From an uncultured Anaerolineae bacterium (GTDB taxonomy: Bacteria > Chloroflexota > Anaerolineae > JACIWP01), in NCBI GenBank assembly GCA_938049385.1, contig CALIBQ010000013.1:23551-87550 (forward strand): a stretch of 64,000 nt of DNA. Direction: 5' to 3'. Shown here piece after piece: positions 43,421 to 51,820 of the stretch. The translations under genes were made by a program, and so were the position numbers. Under the pieces are notes generated by a model. It was not told where the DNA came from. It worked only from the letters and a program-made list of their open reading frames with translations, and ran no database searches. Position 1 is the stretch's first letter. Every line of letters begins with the position of its first letter.

Positions 43421-44766
43421 AAGAACGGGTGCTGGCGCTAGCGATATACTGGGGCGTGTGGCTGATCCTGCCGGTGCTGGTGGACGGGCTGTCCGCGCTG
43501 GTGCAGTTCATCCAGGTGCTGTTCCAGCGTCTGCGCCGCCGGCCGGTGCCGGACCCGGAGGCATGGCCCGGCATCTCCGTGATCATCCCCGTCTACAACG
43601 GCGCCCATACCCTCGGACTGTGCTTGGAGAGCCTGCGCCGGCAGAACTATCCCCAGGAACGGCTGGAAGTCATCGTGGTGGACAACGGGAGTAACGACGG
43701 CACGTATGCCGTGTTCCAGGAGCACGCCGGACGCCCCTTCGCCGGCCAGATGCACTGGATGTCCATCGCCGGCCGGGGCAAGTCCTACGCCCTGAACGCC
43801 GGCATCCACGCCGCCAGCCATCCCTATATCTGCACCGTGGACGCCGACGCGGTGCTCCATCCCGATGCCCTGCGCCATATGGCGCGGCATTTCGAGGCGG
43901 ACCACAGCTTAGCGGCGGCTACCGGCACCGTGGAAGTGCTCACCGCCGCAGAATCGGGGCTGGCCGGCCGTATCCCGGAGCTGATCGCCGAGTGCGAGTT
44001 CCATGAGTACCTGGCCGCTTTCTGGTTGGGCCGGCAGGGACAGGCGTTCAGCAACAGCCTCTATACCCTGGCCGGGGTCTTCTCTTTCTTCCGCCGGCGC
44101 GCTTTGCTGGACACCCCGCTCTATGATAAGCAGACCGTGTCCGAGGACACCAAAATTACCTTTGATATTCGCCAGCGCTTCGGGGGCGGCCGGCTGACCT
44201 GCATCCCCGAGGCGGTGGTCTTCGTTACCTCCACCCCGTCCTTGAGCGCCCTTTACGCGCAGAGGGTCCGCTGGCAAAGGGGTGAGCTGGAGGTAGCGGC
44301 CGTCTATCAGCATCTGATTGATATCAACATCCTGCGCCTGCGCGACCTCTCGCTGGGGCGCATCCTGCTGATTGACCATACGTTCCTGTTCCCGCGGCTG
44401 GTATGGAGCTTCATCTTTCCGGCGCTGTGCTTCTTCGGCTATCCGCTGAGCCTGGTCATGAGCGCGCTGGGGCTGATCTACCTGTTCTATATCGGCATCG
44501 CCCTGCTGACCGACCTCAGCGTGTACCTGATGGCGCCGGCGCGCGTGCGGGAGCGCCTGCGGCGCGACTGGTGGATCATCGGCATCATCCCAGCGTACCG
44601 CTTCATGATATATGTGTTCCGCCTGGCCGGCTCGATCATCGCGCTGACCGAGTCGCCGGCTTGGCGGGTGCAGAATCCCATTGAAGAAACCGCGCGCGCC
44701 TGGCGGGCCATGCTGACGGCGCTCCGCCGGCGCGCACCGCGACAGGAGGTGAGCGATGGCATATGA
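43417..44766 (+). CDS. Family 2 glycosyltransferase, exosortase-G associated
   Basis: This 449-residue membrane glycosyltransferase has an N-terminal helix (ALAIYWGVWLILPVLVDG), a GT-A domain with SVIIPVYNGAHTLGLCLESL, VVDNGSNDGTY, TVDADAVLHPDAL, the SEDTKITFDI acid motif and the RVRWQRGELE QxxRW-like motif of processive synthases, then C-terminal membrane helices. It probably polymerises an envelope polysaccharide. The start (ATGA overlap with xrtG) shows translational coupling. A glycosyltransferase of this type is a regular partner of XrtG. Confidence 0.9.
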   Translation: MKERVLALAIYWGVWLILPVLVDGLSALVQFIQVLFQRLRRRPVPDPEAWPGISVIIPVYNGAHTLGLCLESLRRQNYPQERLEVIVVDNGSNDGTYAVFQEHAGRPFAGQMHWMSIAGRGKSYALNAGIHAASHPYICTVDADAVLHPDALRHMARHFEADHSLAAATGTVEVLTAAESGLAGRIPELIAECEFHEYLAAFWLGRQGQAFSNSLYTLAGVFSFFRRRALLDTPLYDKQTVSEDTKITFDIRQRFGGGRLTCIPEAVVFVTSTPSLSALYAQRVRWQRGELEVAAVYQHLIDINILRLRDLSLGRILLIDHTFLFPRLVWSFIFPALCFFGYPLSLVMSALGLIYLFYIGIALLTDLSVYLMAPARVRERLRRDWWIIGIIPAYRFMIYVFRLAGSIIALTESPAWRVQNPIEETARAWRAMLTALRRRAPRQEVSDGI

Positions 44767-45643
44767 TACCTTCAAAGTACTGATTATTGATGATGACGAT
44801 GATACGCTGAAACTGTATGGGCTGGCGCTTGGCCGACAGCACTACGAAATCCTGGAGGCCCATTCCGGCCAGGAGGGGCTGGAGTATGCCTTCCGGGAGG
44901 AACCCGATGTGATCCTTCTGGACCTGATGATGCCGGGCATGGATGGGTACGAGGTCTGCCGGCGACTGCGCACCGCGCCCAAGACCGCCGACTTACCCAT
45001 CCTTATCCTGACCAACCTGAGCGGCGCGTCGGCCCGCCAGAAGGCTCATGAGCTAGGGGCCGATGACTTCATCACGAAGGGTGAGCCGCTGGGGCATCTG
45101 GATGGGCGCATCAAGATGCTCATCAAACAGCGCATCCTGGCGCACACGCGGAGCTGGCTGGCAGACCTGCCCGGCAGTGTTACGGGGGACTATGTACTGC
45201 GGGCGCGCCTGGCCGCCGGCCAGCCCACGGCGGTCTGCCGCCTGGATATCCATGGGTTAGGCGCGTTCAACGAACGCGCCGGCCTTGAGGCCGGCGACCG
45301 CCTGCTGTGGACCGTGGCAAGGTTACTGCGCGATCACATGCGGGACAATGCCCACGGCGATTTTGTCGCCTACTGCGGCCAGGATGACTTTATGCTCATC
45401 ATGGACCCCGCCAGGGCGCCGGCCGTGGCGCAGTCGCTGGTCGAATCCTATCACAAAGCCGTACAGCGCTGGGCCGACGGCATGTCCCTCTCTGTCGGCA
45501 TTCCCGAGCTGTATGCCGCCGCGGTGATCCTGGACGGGTCGGACGTCCACCCGGCAGTGATCTACCAGAACCTGGCGCGCATTCAGCGCGAGCTGAAGGG
45601 GCGGCGCAACGGCAGTGTTCGAGTGGAGCGGCTGGCCGGCTGA
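44756..45643 (+). CDS. Response regulator with degenerate GGDEF domain
   Basis: This 295-residue protein has an N-terminal receiver domain (IIDDDDDTLKLY acid pocket, phospho-acceptor Asp in LLDLMMPGMDGYE, ILTNLSG, FITKGE) and a C-terminal GGDEF-like domain in which the signature reads GQDDF, so cyclase activity is unlikely. It may bind a nucleotide or act as an output scaffold. AGGAGG precedes the ATG, and it overlaps the glycosyltransferase by 11 bp, placing it in the exosortase operon. The cognate kinase is not in the window. Confidence 0.87.
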   Translation: MAYDTFKVLIIDDDDDTLKLYGLALGRQHYEILEAHSGQEGLEYAFREEPDVILLDLMMPGMDGYEVCRRLRTAPKTADLPILILTNLSGASARQKAHELGADDFITKGEPLGHLDGRIKMLIKQRILAHTRSWLADLPGSVTGDYVLRARLAAGQPTAVCRLDIHGLGAFNERAGLEAGDRLLWTVARLLRDHMRDNAHGDFVAYCGQDDFMLIMDPARAPAVAQSLVESYHKAVQRWADGMSLSVGIPELYAAAVILDGSDVHPAVIYQNLARIQRELKGRRNGSVRVERLAG

Positions 45644-45657
45644 GGCCTGAAGCCCCC

Positions 45658-46419
45658 TCAGGCTCTCAGCCGGCTCCGCAAAATCGGGCCCAGGACGACC
45701 ACCGCCGCGCAGGCGCCGGCCAGGATGAGGGCAGTGTTCGCCACCAGCGGGGTGGAAGCCTGTTTCACGGCGATGCCCACGAACGCCCAGACAATGACCA
45801 GGCCGTACGCCGGGTCGCCGCGCAGTACTGCCATCGCCCAGGCCAAGCACGCGGCGATCACCAGCATAATGACGGCCCAGACCGCCGGCGCAAGGCCCCA
45901 GCCTTTCCACCCGATGTAATACAGTACATCGGACGCGTTGGCAATGGTTGCCACGCTTATCCACCCCAGGTAGATGCTGAAAGGCAAATGCACCAACCAG
46001 CGTTCGGCCGGCGGCACCTTCTCCCCTGAACGAGCCAACAGCAGATAAATGACGATCAGCAATATCAGCAGGACGACCATGGCCAGTATGGTCCAGAGAA
46101 ACTGCTGATAATGCCACAGGAAGAGCCAGGCGATGTTGGCCAGACAGCTCACCAGGAAAGGCCAGCTTATGGCGCGCAGGCGGGGGTTATCCCGCTGGGC
46201 CGGCAGGACCTGATAGACGGCGAAGGCCACCAGCCCCAGGTATATCAGCCCCCAGATGGAGAAGACATAGCCCGCCGGCACAAAATAGACCGCAAACTTG
46301 TCGGAAATCTCCCCGGTGGTGATCCCGTTGAGGGGGAGGATGTTGGCCAGCGCGTTGATGACAATGGTGACCAGCACCGCCGCCGCTACCAGCCACTGCC
46401 GCACCACATCCTTGTTCAT
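45658..46419 (-). CDS. TspO/MBR-like tryptophan-rich membrane protein
   Basis: This 253-residue protein has about seven hydrophobic segments and the TspO-type motif FVPAGYVFSIWGLIYLGL, with many Trp residues in helix regions (WLFLWHYQQFLW, WKGWGLAPAVWAVIM). It is longer than classical TspO (about 160), as in the related COG3476-like group. TspO proteins bind porphyrins or other hydrophobic ligands at the membrane. Transcribed opposite to the exosortase operon, with convergent ends 15 bp apart. Confidence 0.8.
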   Translation of the reverse strand: MNKDVVRQWLVAAAVLVTIVINALANILPLNGITTGEISDKFAVYFVPAGYVFSIWGLIYLGLVAFAVYQVLPAQRDNPRLRAISWPFLVSCLANIAWLFLWHYQQFLWTILAMVVLLILLIVIYLLLARSGEKVPPAERWLVHLPFSIYLGWISVATIANASDVLYYIGWKGWGLAPAVWAVIMLVIAACLAWAMAVLRGDPAYGLVIVWAFVGIAVKQASTPLVANTALILAGACAAVVVLGPILRSRLRA

Positions 46420-46470
46420 CGTGCCACTCCTTTCGATTATGAGATGAAGGATGCCGTAGGAAACGAACCT

Positions 46471-47505
46471 TCAGGACAGTCGGTGATAGGTGCGCAGTTG
46501 GCGCACGAAGCCGTTAATCGGGGTTTCCAGCCCCGAGGCTGGGCCGAGCGGGTCAGGGCAATCCTCCGCCGACGTCCCCATCAGCACGCGGAAGGTGTTG
46601 GCCACACCGATGGCCAGGACTTCCAGGTCATATCCACCTTCCAGGGTGAAGACCAGCCGGCCGCCGCAGAGTTCCTCCGCCAGCACGCGCAGGAGCTCTG
46701 CCAGGCCGGCGTAGCCTTTGAGGGAAAGGTTCAGGCCGGCCAGCGGGTCGCGCCAGTGGGCGTCATAGCCAGCGGAGACCAGGATGAGCTGAGGGGCAAA
46801 CCGCCGCGCCAGCGGGAACAGCAGTTCGACAAAGATATAGCGAAAGCCCTCATCACCGACCCCATACGGCAGGGGCACGTTGACCGTATAGCCCTGTCCA
46901 TGACCCTCGCCGATCTCCTGCCAGTGCCCTGTGCCGGGGTAAAATGGGTACTGATGGGTGGAAAAGTACAGCACGCGGTCGTCCTCGTAAAAGGCTTCCT
47001 GGGTGCCGTTGCCGTGATGCACGTCGAAGTCCACGATGAGCACTCGCTGAAGGCCGGCCTGTTCCAGGGCGTACATCGCGGCGACGGCGGCATTGTTGAA
47101 GAGGCAGAAGCCCATGCCGTGTGCTGGCCGGGCATGATGCCCCGGCGGCCGTACCAGGGCGAAGGCATTGTCCAGCCGGCCTTCCAGCACAGCGCGCACC
47201 GCTTCCACCAGGCCGCCGGCGGCCAGCAGTGCCGCCTCATAGGAGCGCGGGGCGACATACGTATCGGCATCCAGGAAACCGCCGCCTCGCCGTGCCATAC
47301 GCTCCACGTACTGGCTGTAGAGCGGGGTATGCACACGATGCAGAAGCTCCAGGGCAACGGGCTGGGCCGGCACCTGTATCAGCGCCGGCAGAAGGCCGGC
47401 TTCCTCCAGCGCTTCCATGATGGCACGAAGCCGGCGGCTGTTCTCCGGGTGTCCGGGCAGGTCATGTTCGAGAAAGATGGGGTCATAAACGTAACCGGTT
47501 GTCAT
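46471..47505 (-). CDS. Histone deacetylase family protein (class II-like amidohydrolase)
   Basis: This 344-residue zinc-dependent deacetylase has the family motifs: GHPENSRRL at the N-terminus, ALVRPPGHHARPAHGMGFCLFNN, the zinc site VDFDVHHGNGTQEAFY, LVSAGYDAHWRDPL, and LEGGYDLEVLA. Bacterial members act on acetylated lysines, acetylpolyamines or related amides; the substrate is unknown. It has its own promoter and lies 51 bp upstream of the TspO-like gene on the same strand. Confidence 0.93.
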   Translation of the reverse strand: MTTGYVYDPIFLEHDLPGHPENSRRLRAIMEALEEAGLLPALIQVPAQPVALELLHRVHTPLYSQYVERMARRGGGFLDADTYVAPRSYEAALLAAGGLVEAVRAVLEGRLDNAFALVRPPGHHARPAHGMGFCLFNNAAVAAMYALEQAGLQRVLIVDFDVHHGNGTQEAFYEDDRVLYFSTHQYPFYPGTGHWQEIGEGHGQGYTVNVPLPYGVGDEGFRYIFVELLFPLARRFAPQLILVSAGYDAHWRDPLAGLNLSLKGYAGLAELLRVLAEELCGGRLVFTLEGGYDLEVLAIGVANTFRVLMGTSAEDCPDPLGPASGLETPINGFVRQLRTYHRLS

Positions 47506-47545
47506 CCTGCCGTGTCCAGATTACAGAGGTTCGCGTGCCTGCCTC

Positions 47546-47574
47546 ATTATATCACATGCCGGCGGCAAGTTCAA
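47546..47574 (-). promoter_or_regulatory. Promoter of the deacetylase gene
   Basis: On the minus strand TTGAAC (47574-47569) is 17 bases from TATAAT (47551-47546), about 40 bases before the start codon. A family B repeat begins 10 bp upstream. Confidence 0.75.
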
Positions 47575-47583
47575 CGGCTATGC

Positions 47584-47723
47584 GGGTGTTGAAAACGTCT
47601 GGCAGTGGAAACGGTGGCTGTGCTTGCGAAGCATTTCGCCTGGCGCTGACGCACTAGGCTTGCGGCGCCAAGCCCCGCGGGGGCTTGGCTTCCTAAGCCG
47701 GCGGCTTCCAGCCGCCGGCGAAC
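47584..47723. repeat. Three-hairpin repeat, family B
   Basis: It begins with GGGTGTTGAAAACG, a likely terminal repeat, followed by CCTGGCGCTGACGCACTAGG, AAGCCCCGCGGGGGCTT and GCCGGCGGCTTCCAGCCGCCGGC, each able to form a hairpin. The same three-hairpin order is found at 55924-56003. It fills most of the gap before the PocR regulator. Confidence 0.7.
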
Positions 47724-47797
47724 TATTTGCTTGCAGAGGTCCCATACCCAATGATATAGCAAATTGATATAATATTATATAACTTTTCATAGCAAAT

Positions 47798-47825
47798 TTG
47801 ACAAACGCCCAAATAGGGATATACT
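47798..47825 (+). promoter_or_regulatory. Promoter of the HTH-PocR regulator
   Basis: TTGACA (47798-47803) is 16 bases from TATACT (47820-47825). Its position places the transcript start after the first ORF-track start codon and supports the ATG at 47858. Confidence 0.75.
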
Positions 47826-47857
47826 GGCTTAAGAATCTATCCTGGGATGCGGCCTGG

Positions 47858-48625
47858 ATGACAGACGAACTGCTCACCGTACGTCAACTGCAGGAACTGC
47901 TGGGTGTGGACAGGATCACTATCTACCGTCTGCTGAACAGCGGTGAACTGCCGGGCTTCAAGGTCGGTGGACAGTGGCGCTTCTCTCGGGCGGAGATCGA
48001 GGCCTGGCTGGCACGCCGGCGCGCTAGTTCCTCGGAAGAGCGACCCGTGTCGAAACCGCCGGCCCCCTGCGGCGTGGAAAGCCTGCCCCTGTCCTGTATG
48101 GAGCCAGTGCAGGACATCTTCGCCCAGGCGGTGGGCGTGTCCGTCCTCTCGGTGAACACCGCCGGCAACCCCCTCACCATCATCAGCAATCCCTGCGCCT
48201 TCTGCGAATTGGTTTTGTCGCATCCGAAGGGCCGCGCCCGCTGTCGGGCATCCTGGGCCAGGCTGGTGCAGAACCCCCTGAACCCGGAGGCTCAGCGCTG
48301 TCACGCCGGCCTGCATCTGCTGGCAGAGCCGGTGGAGGTGCGCGGCGAACGGTTGGCCTGGGTGGTGGCCGGCGGATTCGTCGTCGGCGCCTTGGAATTG
48401 GAAGCGGTGCGCCAGCGGATACCGGCAGTGTCTCGCGCGGTCGATGTGCCGGCCGAGGAGCTGGAAAAACGCTTGGCAGAAGCGCATGTCATCTCCCCAG
48501 CGGATGAAGCCAAAACGGCCGGCCTGTTGAAAAAGGTGGCGGCTACGTTCGTGGAGCTGACAGTACAGCGCGTGACCCTGCTGAGCCGGCTTCAGCATAT
48601 CGCTGAACTGGCAAGCCTGCGCTAA
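47858..48625 (+). CDS. Excisionase-type HTH plus PocR ligand-binding domain regulator
   Basis: This 255-residue protein has an N-terminal MerR/excisionase-like helix-turn-helix (LLTVRQLQELLGVDRITIYRLLNSGELPGFKVGGQWRF, about residues 5-45), then a PocR sensory domain (about 75-240) with the conserved Cys pattern (PCAFCELV, RARCRASW, RCHAGLHLLAEPV). PocR domains bind small organic ligands such as diols. It probably regulates the oxidoreductase gene 60 bp downstream. The start follows the promoter position; the ribosome site is weak. Confidence 0.85.
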   Translation: MTDELLTVRQLQELLGVDRITIYRLLNSGELPGFKVGGQWRFSRAEIEAWLARRRASSSEERPVSKPPAPCGVESLPLSCMEPVQDIFAQAVGVSVLSVNTAGNPLTIISNPCAFCELVLSHPKGRARCRASWARLVQNPLNPEAQRCHAGLHLLAEPVEVRGERLAWVVAGGFVVGALELEAVRQRIPAVSRAVDVPAEELEKRLAEAHVISPADEAKTAGLLKKVAATFVELTVQRVTLLSRLQHIAELASLR

Positions 48626-48686
48626 CGGTTGTTTCGGAAAGTATGTTAGCGGTTCGATAGTCATATATGCAAAAGGAGAGCATGCC

Positions 48687-51600
48687 ATGCGTGAGTTAGC
48701 CCCTCAACTGCAGGAACAGTTGGGACAAATGTTCGGTCGTTTCGTCACTTTCGACCCCTTCGAGCGGCGCTTTTACCGCAGTGACGTAGGTGTGATGCCT
48801 TCCCTGGTATCGCCTCTCATCGGTAATCTGACGCCGGCCGGCGTCGTGAAACCCCTCAGCGAGGAAAAGGTCGTTGAGCTGGTGCGCTTTGCCCGCCAGC
48901 ACGGCATCCCGCTGGTGCCGCGCGGCAAAGCCTCGTCGGGCTACGGCGGAGTACTGCCGGTGCAGGGCGGCCTGGTGGTGGACCTCTCATGGCTGACCGG
49001 CATCGAGTCCATTGACGCGGAAGCGCTGACAGCTACGGTAGGCGCCGGCGTCGTCTGGGAAACCCTGGAGAAGGAGCTGAACAAGCGCGGCCTGACGCTG
49101 TGCACCTATCCCTCCAGCGCGCCGTCCAGCACCGTCGGCGGCTGGCTGGCCCAGGGCGGCATGGGCTACGGCGCCTTTGCCTTCGGCCCCTTCCGGAACA
49201 CGGTGGTCTCGGCGCGGGTGGTCCTGCCGACGGGTGAGGTGCGCACCTTCGCCGGCGGCGAGCTGGACCTCATCAGCGATGCCGAGGGTATCACTGGTTT
49301 CATCACCGCAGTTACCCTGCGGGTGCGCAAATGGGTACCGGAAGCGGTGTGGGCGGCGCGTTTTTCCTCCGCCCACGATATGGCGCGCGCCGTGCAGGCA
49401 CTGCACAGGGAGAAACTGCCGCTGTGGTCCGTCAGCTTCATCACGCCGCAGATGGCCGAGATGAAGAACAATCTCCCGCCGAAGATCGAGCACGGTCACG
49501 TGGTGGAGGAGGAGCGGCCGAAACTGCCGGCCGGCTATATCCTGGTCATGGTGGCGGATGAAGCGGCGCGGCCGGTGGTGGAAGGCAGGTTGGTCGAGCT
49601 GGTGCGCGCCGCCGGCGGGGAACTGCTGGATGAGGCGCTGGCTCAGCATGAGTGGGCGGAGCGCTTCAATATCATGCATGTCAAGCGCCTGGGGCCCAGC
49701 GTGGTGCCAGCGGAAGTGCTGGTGCCGGTGGAGAAGCTCGGCGACATGCTGGCTGGCGTGGAAGAGCGTATCCGCCTGCCCATCGCCATCGAGGGCATGG
49801 TCAGCGGGACAGGCGAGGCCACTCTGCTGGGCTTCATCCTCCATGATCAGCGCAAGTTCACCTTCAACTTCGCCTTCGCGCTTTCCCTGACCATGCTCAA
49901 GCTGGCCAAGGAGCACGGCGGCCGCGCCTACAGCACCGGCCTTTATTTCGCCAAAGAGGCGCCCAACGTGCTGGGAGCCGGCCGGCTGGAGCGACTGCGT
50001 TCCTTCAAACAGCAGGTCGATCCGCAGAACCTGTTCAACCCGAACAAAGTGCTGGACGGCAAGCCTCTGTTTTCGGCCTTTATGAATCTGGCGGAAGCGT
50101 TTGAGCCGCTCATCCGGCCGTTCGGCAACGCGGCGAAGAACCCGATTGGGGAGCGCATCGCCGGCGCCGGCCGGCGCGGCATCCCGGACGATGTGGCCTG
50201 GTACGCCTATGCCTGCGCCCAGTGCGGCTACTGCGTGGACCAGTGCGACCAGTACTACGGCCGCGAGTGGGAATCGCAGTCGCCGCGCGGCAAATGGAAG
50301 TTCCTGCGGGAGTACATGGAAGGCAAGGCGGACTGGAACCGCAAAATGGATGAGGCAGTCCTGGCCTGCACCACCTGCGAGATGTGCAATGTGCGCTGTC
50401 CGCTGGAACTGCCCATCGAGCCAAGCTGGCTGAAACTGCGCGGCCGGCTGGTGCATGAGGAAGGACATATGACCTTCCCGCCGTTCGAGGTGATGCGGGC
50501 CTCCCTGCGCAAGGAGAAAAACATCTGGGGCAGTTTCAGCCAGAAGCGCGCCGATTGGTATCCGAAGGAGCTTGGCCCTTGGCCGGAGCGTGCAGAGGTA
50601 GCGTATTTCCCTGGCTGTACCGCCAGCTACGTGGAACAGGATATCGCCCAGGGAACGGTACATTTGCTCAAGCAGGCCGGCGTGGAGTTTACGTATCTTG
50701 GAGAAGAGGAGGCCTGCTGTGGCATACCCATGCTGGTCGCCGGCCTGTGGGACACCTGGGAAGAGATTATGCGCCACAACATCAACGCCATGAAGGCGCG
50801 CGGGGTCAAGACTGTGGTGACTTCCTGCCCGGCCTGCTGGCTCTCCTGGCATACCTTCTACCCACAGTGGGCGGAGAAGCTGGGCATCCCATATGATTTC
50901 GAAGTGAAGCACTACAGCCAGGTGATTGCGGAAAAGCTGGCCGCCGGCGAGTTCCGCTTCGAGCGTCCAGTGCCGGCCCGCACCGTTACCTGGCACGACT
51001 CGTGCCATATGGGGCGCGCCGGCGGCATCTTCGAAGAGCCGCGCCAAGTGCTTCAAGCGATTCCTGGAGTGAAGTTTGTGGAGATGGAGCACAACCGCGA
51101 GAACGGGCACTGTTGCGGCAGTGTGCTCAGTCTGGTGGCTGACCCAGTGGTGGCGGAGCGCATCGGTGATGTGCGCCTGCGCGAGGCGGTGGACGCCGGC
51201 GCAGAGGCTATTGTCGCTTCCTGCCCCTGCTGTGAGGTGCAGTTGCGCGTGACCAACGAAAAGCGCCGGCGGAACCTCGAGATTGTCGACCTGGCCCATC
51301 TGGCCTGCGAGGCGCTGGGCATCACCCTGCCAGACCCGAAGCCGTACATGCTGGAGCAGTGGGCGACCTTCGAGACCATGATCAACCTGCTCAAGCCGCA
51401 GGCGATGGCTGATTTTATGGAAGGCATGTTCCCTGAAATGATCGAGGCGATGCCCGGCATGTTTCGCGGCATGATGCACTTTGTCCAGCGGGCGCCGGCG
51501 CCGGTGCAGAACGCCATGCTGGCCGTCATGAAGCCGATGATGCCGGCGCTCTTCCCTATGCTCCTGCCAGGGATGATGCCGAAGGTCATGCCTACCATGC

Positions 51601-51761
51601 TGGAGAAGATCGGACAGGTGGTGCCGATGTCGGAGGACATGAAGAAGCTGATGCCGGACCTCCTGCCAGCGGCTATGAACAACCTGATGTCGAAGATGCT
51701 GCCGGAGCTGATGCCCTACCTGGTGCCGAAGCTGGTGAATTACCTGCGCCGGCCGGCGTAA
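48687..51761 (+). CDS. FAD-linked oxidase / Fe-S / CCG-domain fusion oxidoreductase with Met-rich tail
   Basis: This 1024-residue fusion has an N-terminal FAD_binding_4 domain (VPRGKASSGYGG, TVGGWLAQGGMGYG, to about 460), two [4Fe-4S] motifs (CAQCGYCVDQCDQ and CTTCEMCNVRCP), and two CCG domains (CCGIPM... and HCCGSVL...) of heterodisulfide-reductase/GlpC type. This is the layout of GlcD-GlpC type 2-hydroxyacid dehydrogenases that pass electrons to quinone. The last 130 residues are unusual: repeated Met-Pro and Met-Met units (MMPALFPMLLPGMMPKVMP). That tail could be membrane- or metal-binding. The substrate is unknown. A PocR-type regulator is encoded upstream. Confidence 0.88.
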   Translation: MRELAPQLQEQLGQMFGRFVTFDPFERRFYRSDVGVMPSLVSPLIGNLTPAGVVKPLSEEKVVELVRFARQHGIPLVPRGKASSGYGGVLPVQGGLVVDLSWLTGIESIDAEALTATVGAGVVWETLEKELNKRGLTLCTYPSSAPSSTVGGWLAQGGMGYGAFAFGPFRNTVVSARVVLPTGEVRTFAGGELDLISDAEGITGFITAVTLRVRKWVPEAVWAARFSSAHDMARAVQALHREKLPLWSVSFITPQMAEMKNNLPPKIEHGHVVEEERPKLPAGYILVMVADEAARPVVEGRLVELVRAAGGELLDEALAQHEWAERFNIMHVKRLGPSVVPAEVLVPVEKLGDMLAGVEERIRLPIAIEGMVSGTGEATLLGFILHDQRKFTFNFAFALSLTMLKLAKEHGGRAYSTGLYFAKEAPNVLGAGRLERLRSFKQQVDPQNLFNPNKVLDGKPLFSAFMNLAEAFEPLIRPFGNAAKNPIGERIAGAGRRGIPDDVAWYAYACAQCGYCVDQCDQYYGREWESQSPRGKWKFLREYMEGKADWNRKMDEAVLACTTCEMCNVRCPLELPIEPSWLKLRGRLVHEEGHMTFPPFEVMRASLRKEKNIWGSFSQKRADWYPKELGPWPERAEVAYFPGCTASYVEQDIAQGTVHLLKQAGVEFTYLGEEEACCGIPMLVAGLWDTWEEIMRHNINAMKARGVKTVVTSCPACWLSWHTFYPQWAEKLGIPYDFEVKHYSQVIAEKLAAGEFRFERPVPARTVTWHDSCHMGRAGGIFEEPRQVLQAIPGVKFVEMEHNRENGHCCGSVLSLVADPVVAERIGDVRLREAVDAGAEAIVASCPCCEVQLRVTNEKRRRNLEIVDLAHLACEALGITLPDPKPYMLEQWATFETMINLLKPQAMADFMEGMFPEMIEAMPGMFRGMMHFVQRAPAPVQNAMLAVMKPMMPALFPMLLPGMMPKVMPTMLEKIGQVVPMSEDMKKLMPDLLPAAMNNLMSKMLPELMPYLVPKLVNYLRRPA

Positions 51762-51772
51762 TGCGAAACATG

Positions 51773-51805
51773 AAAAAGCCCCCTTCCCAAGGAAGGGGGC
51801 TTTTT
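51773..51805. terminator. Bidirectional intrinsic terminator
   Basis: AAAAAGCCCCCTTCC-CAA-GGAAGGGGGCTTTTT is a near-perfect stem with A/T tracts on both sides. It lies between the convergent ends of the FAD/Fe-S gene and the oxoamine synthase. Confidence 0.93.
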
Positions 51806-51820
51806 GATTTGTCAGGCAGA

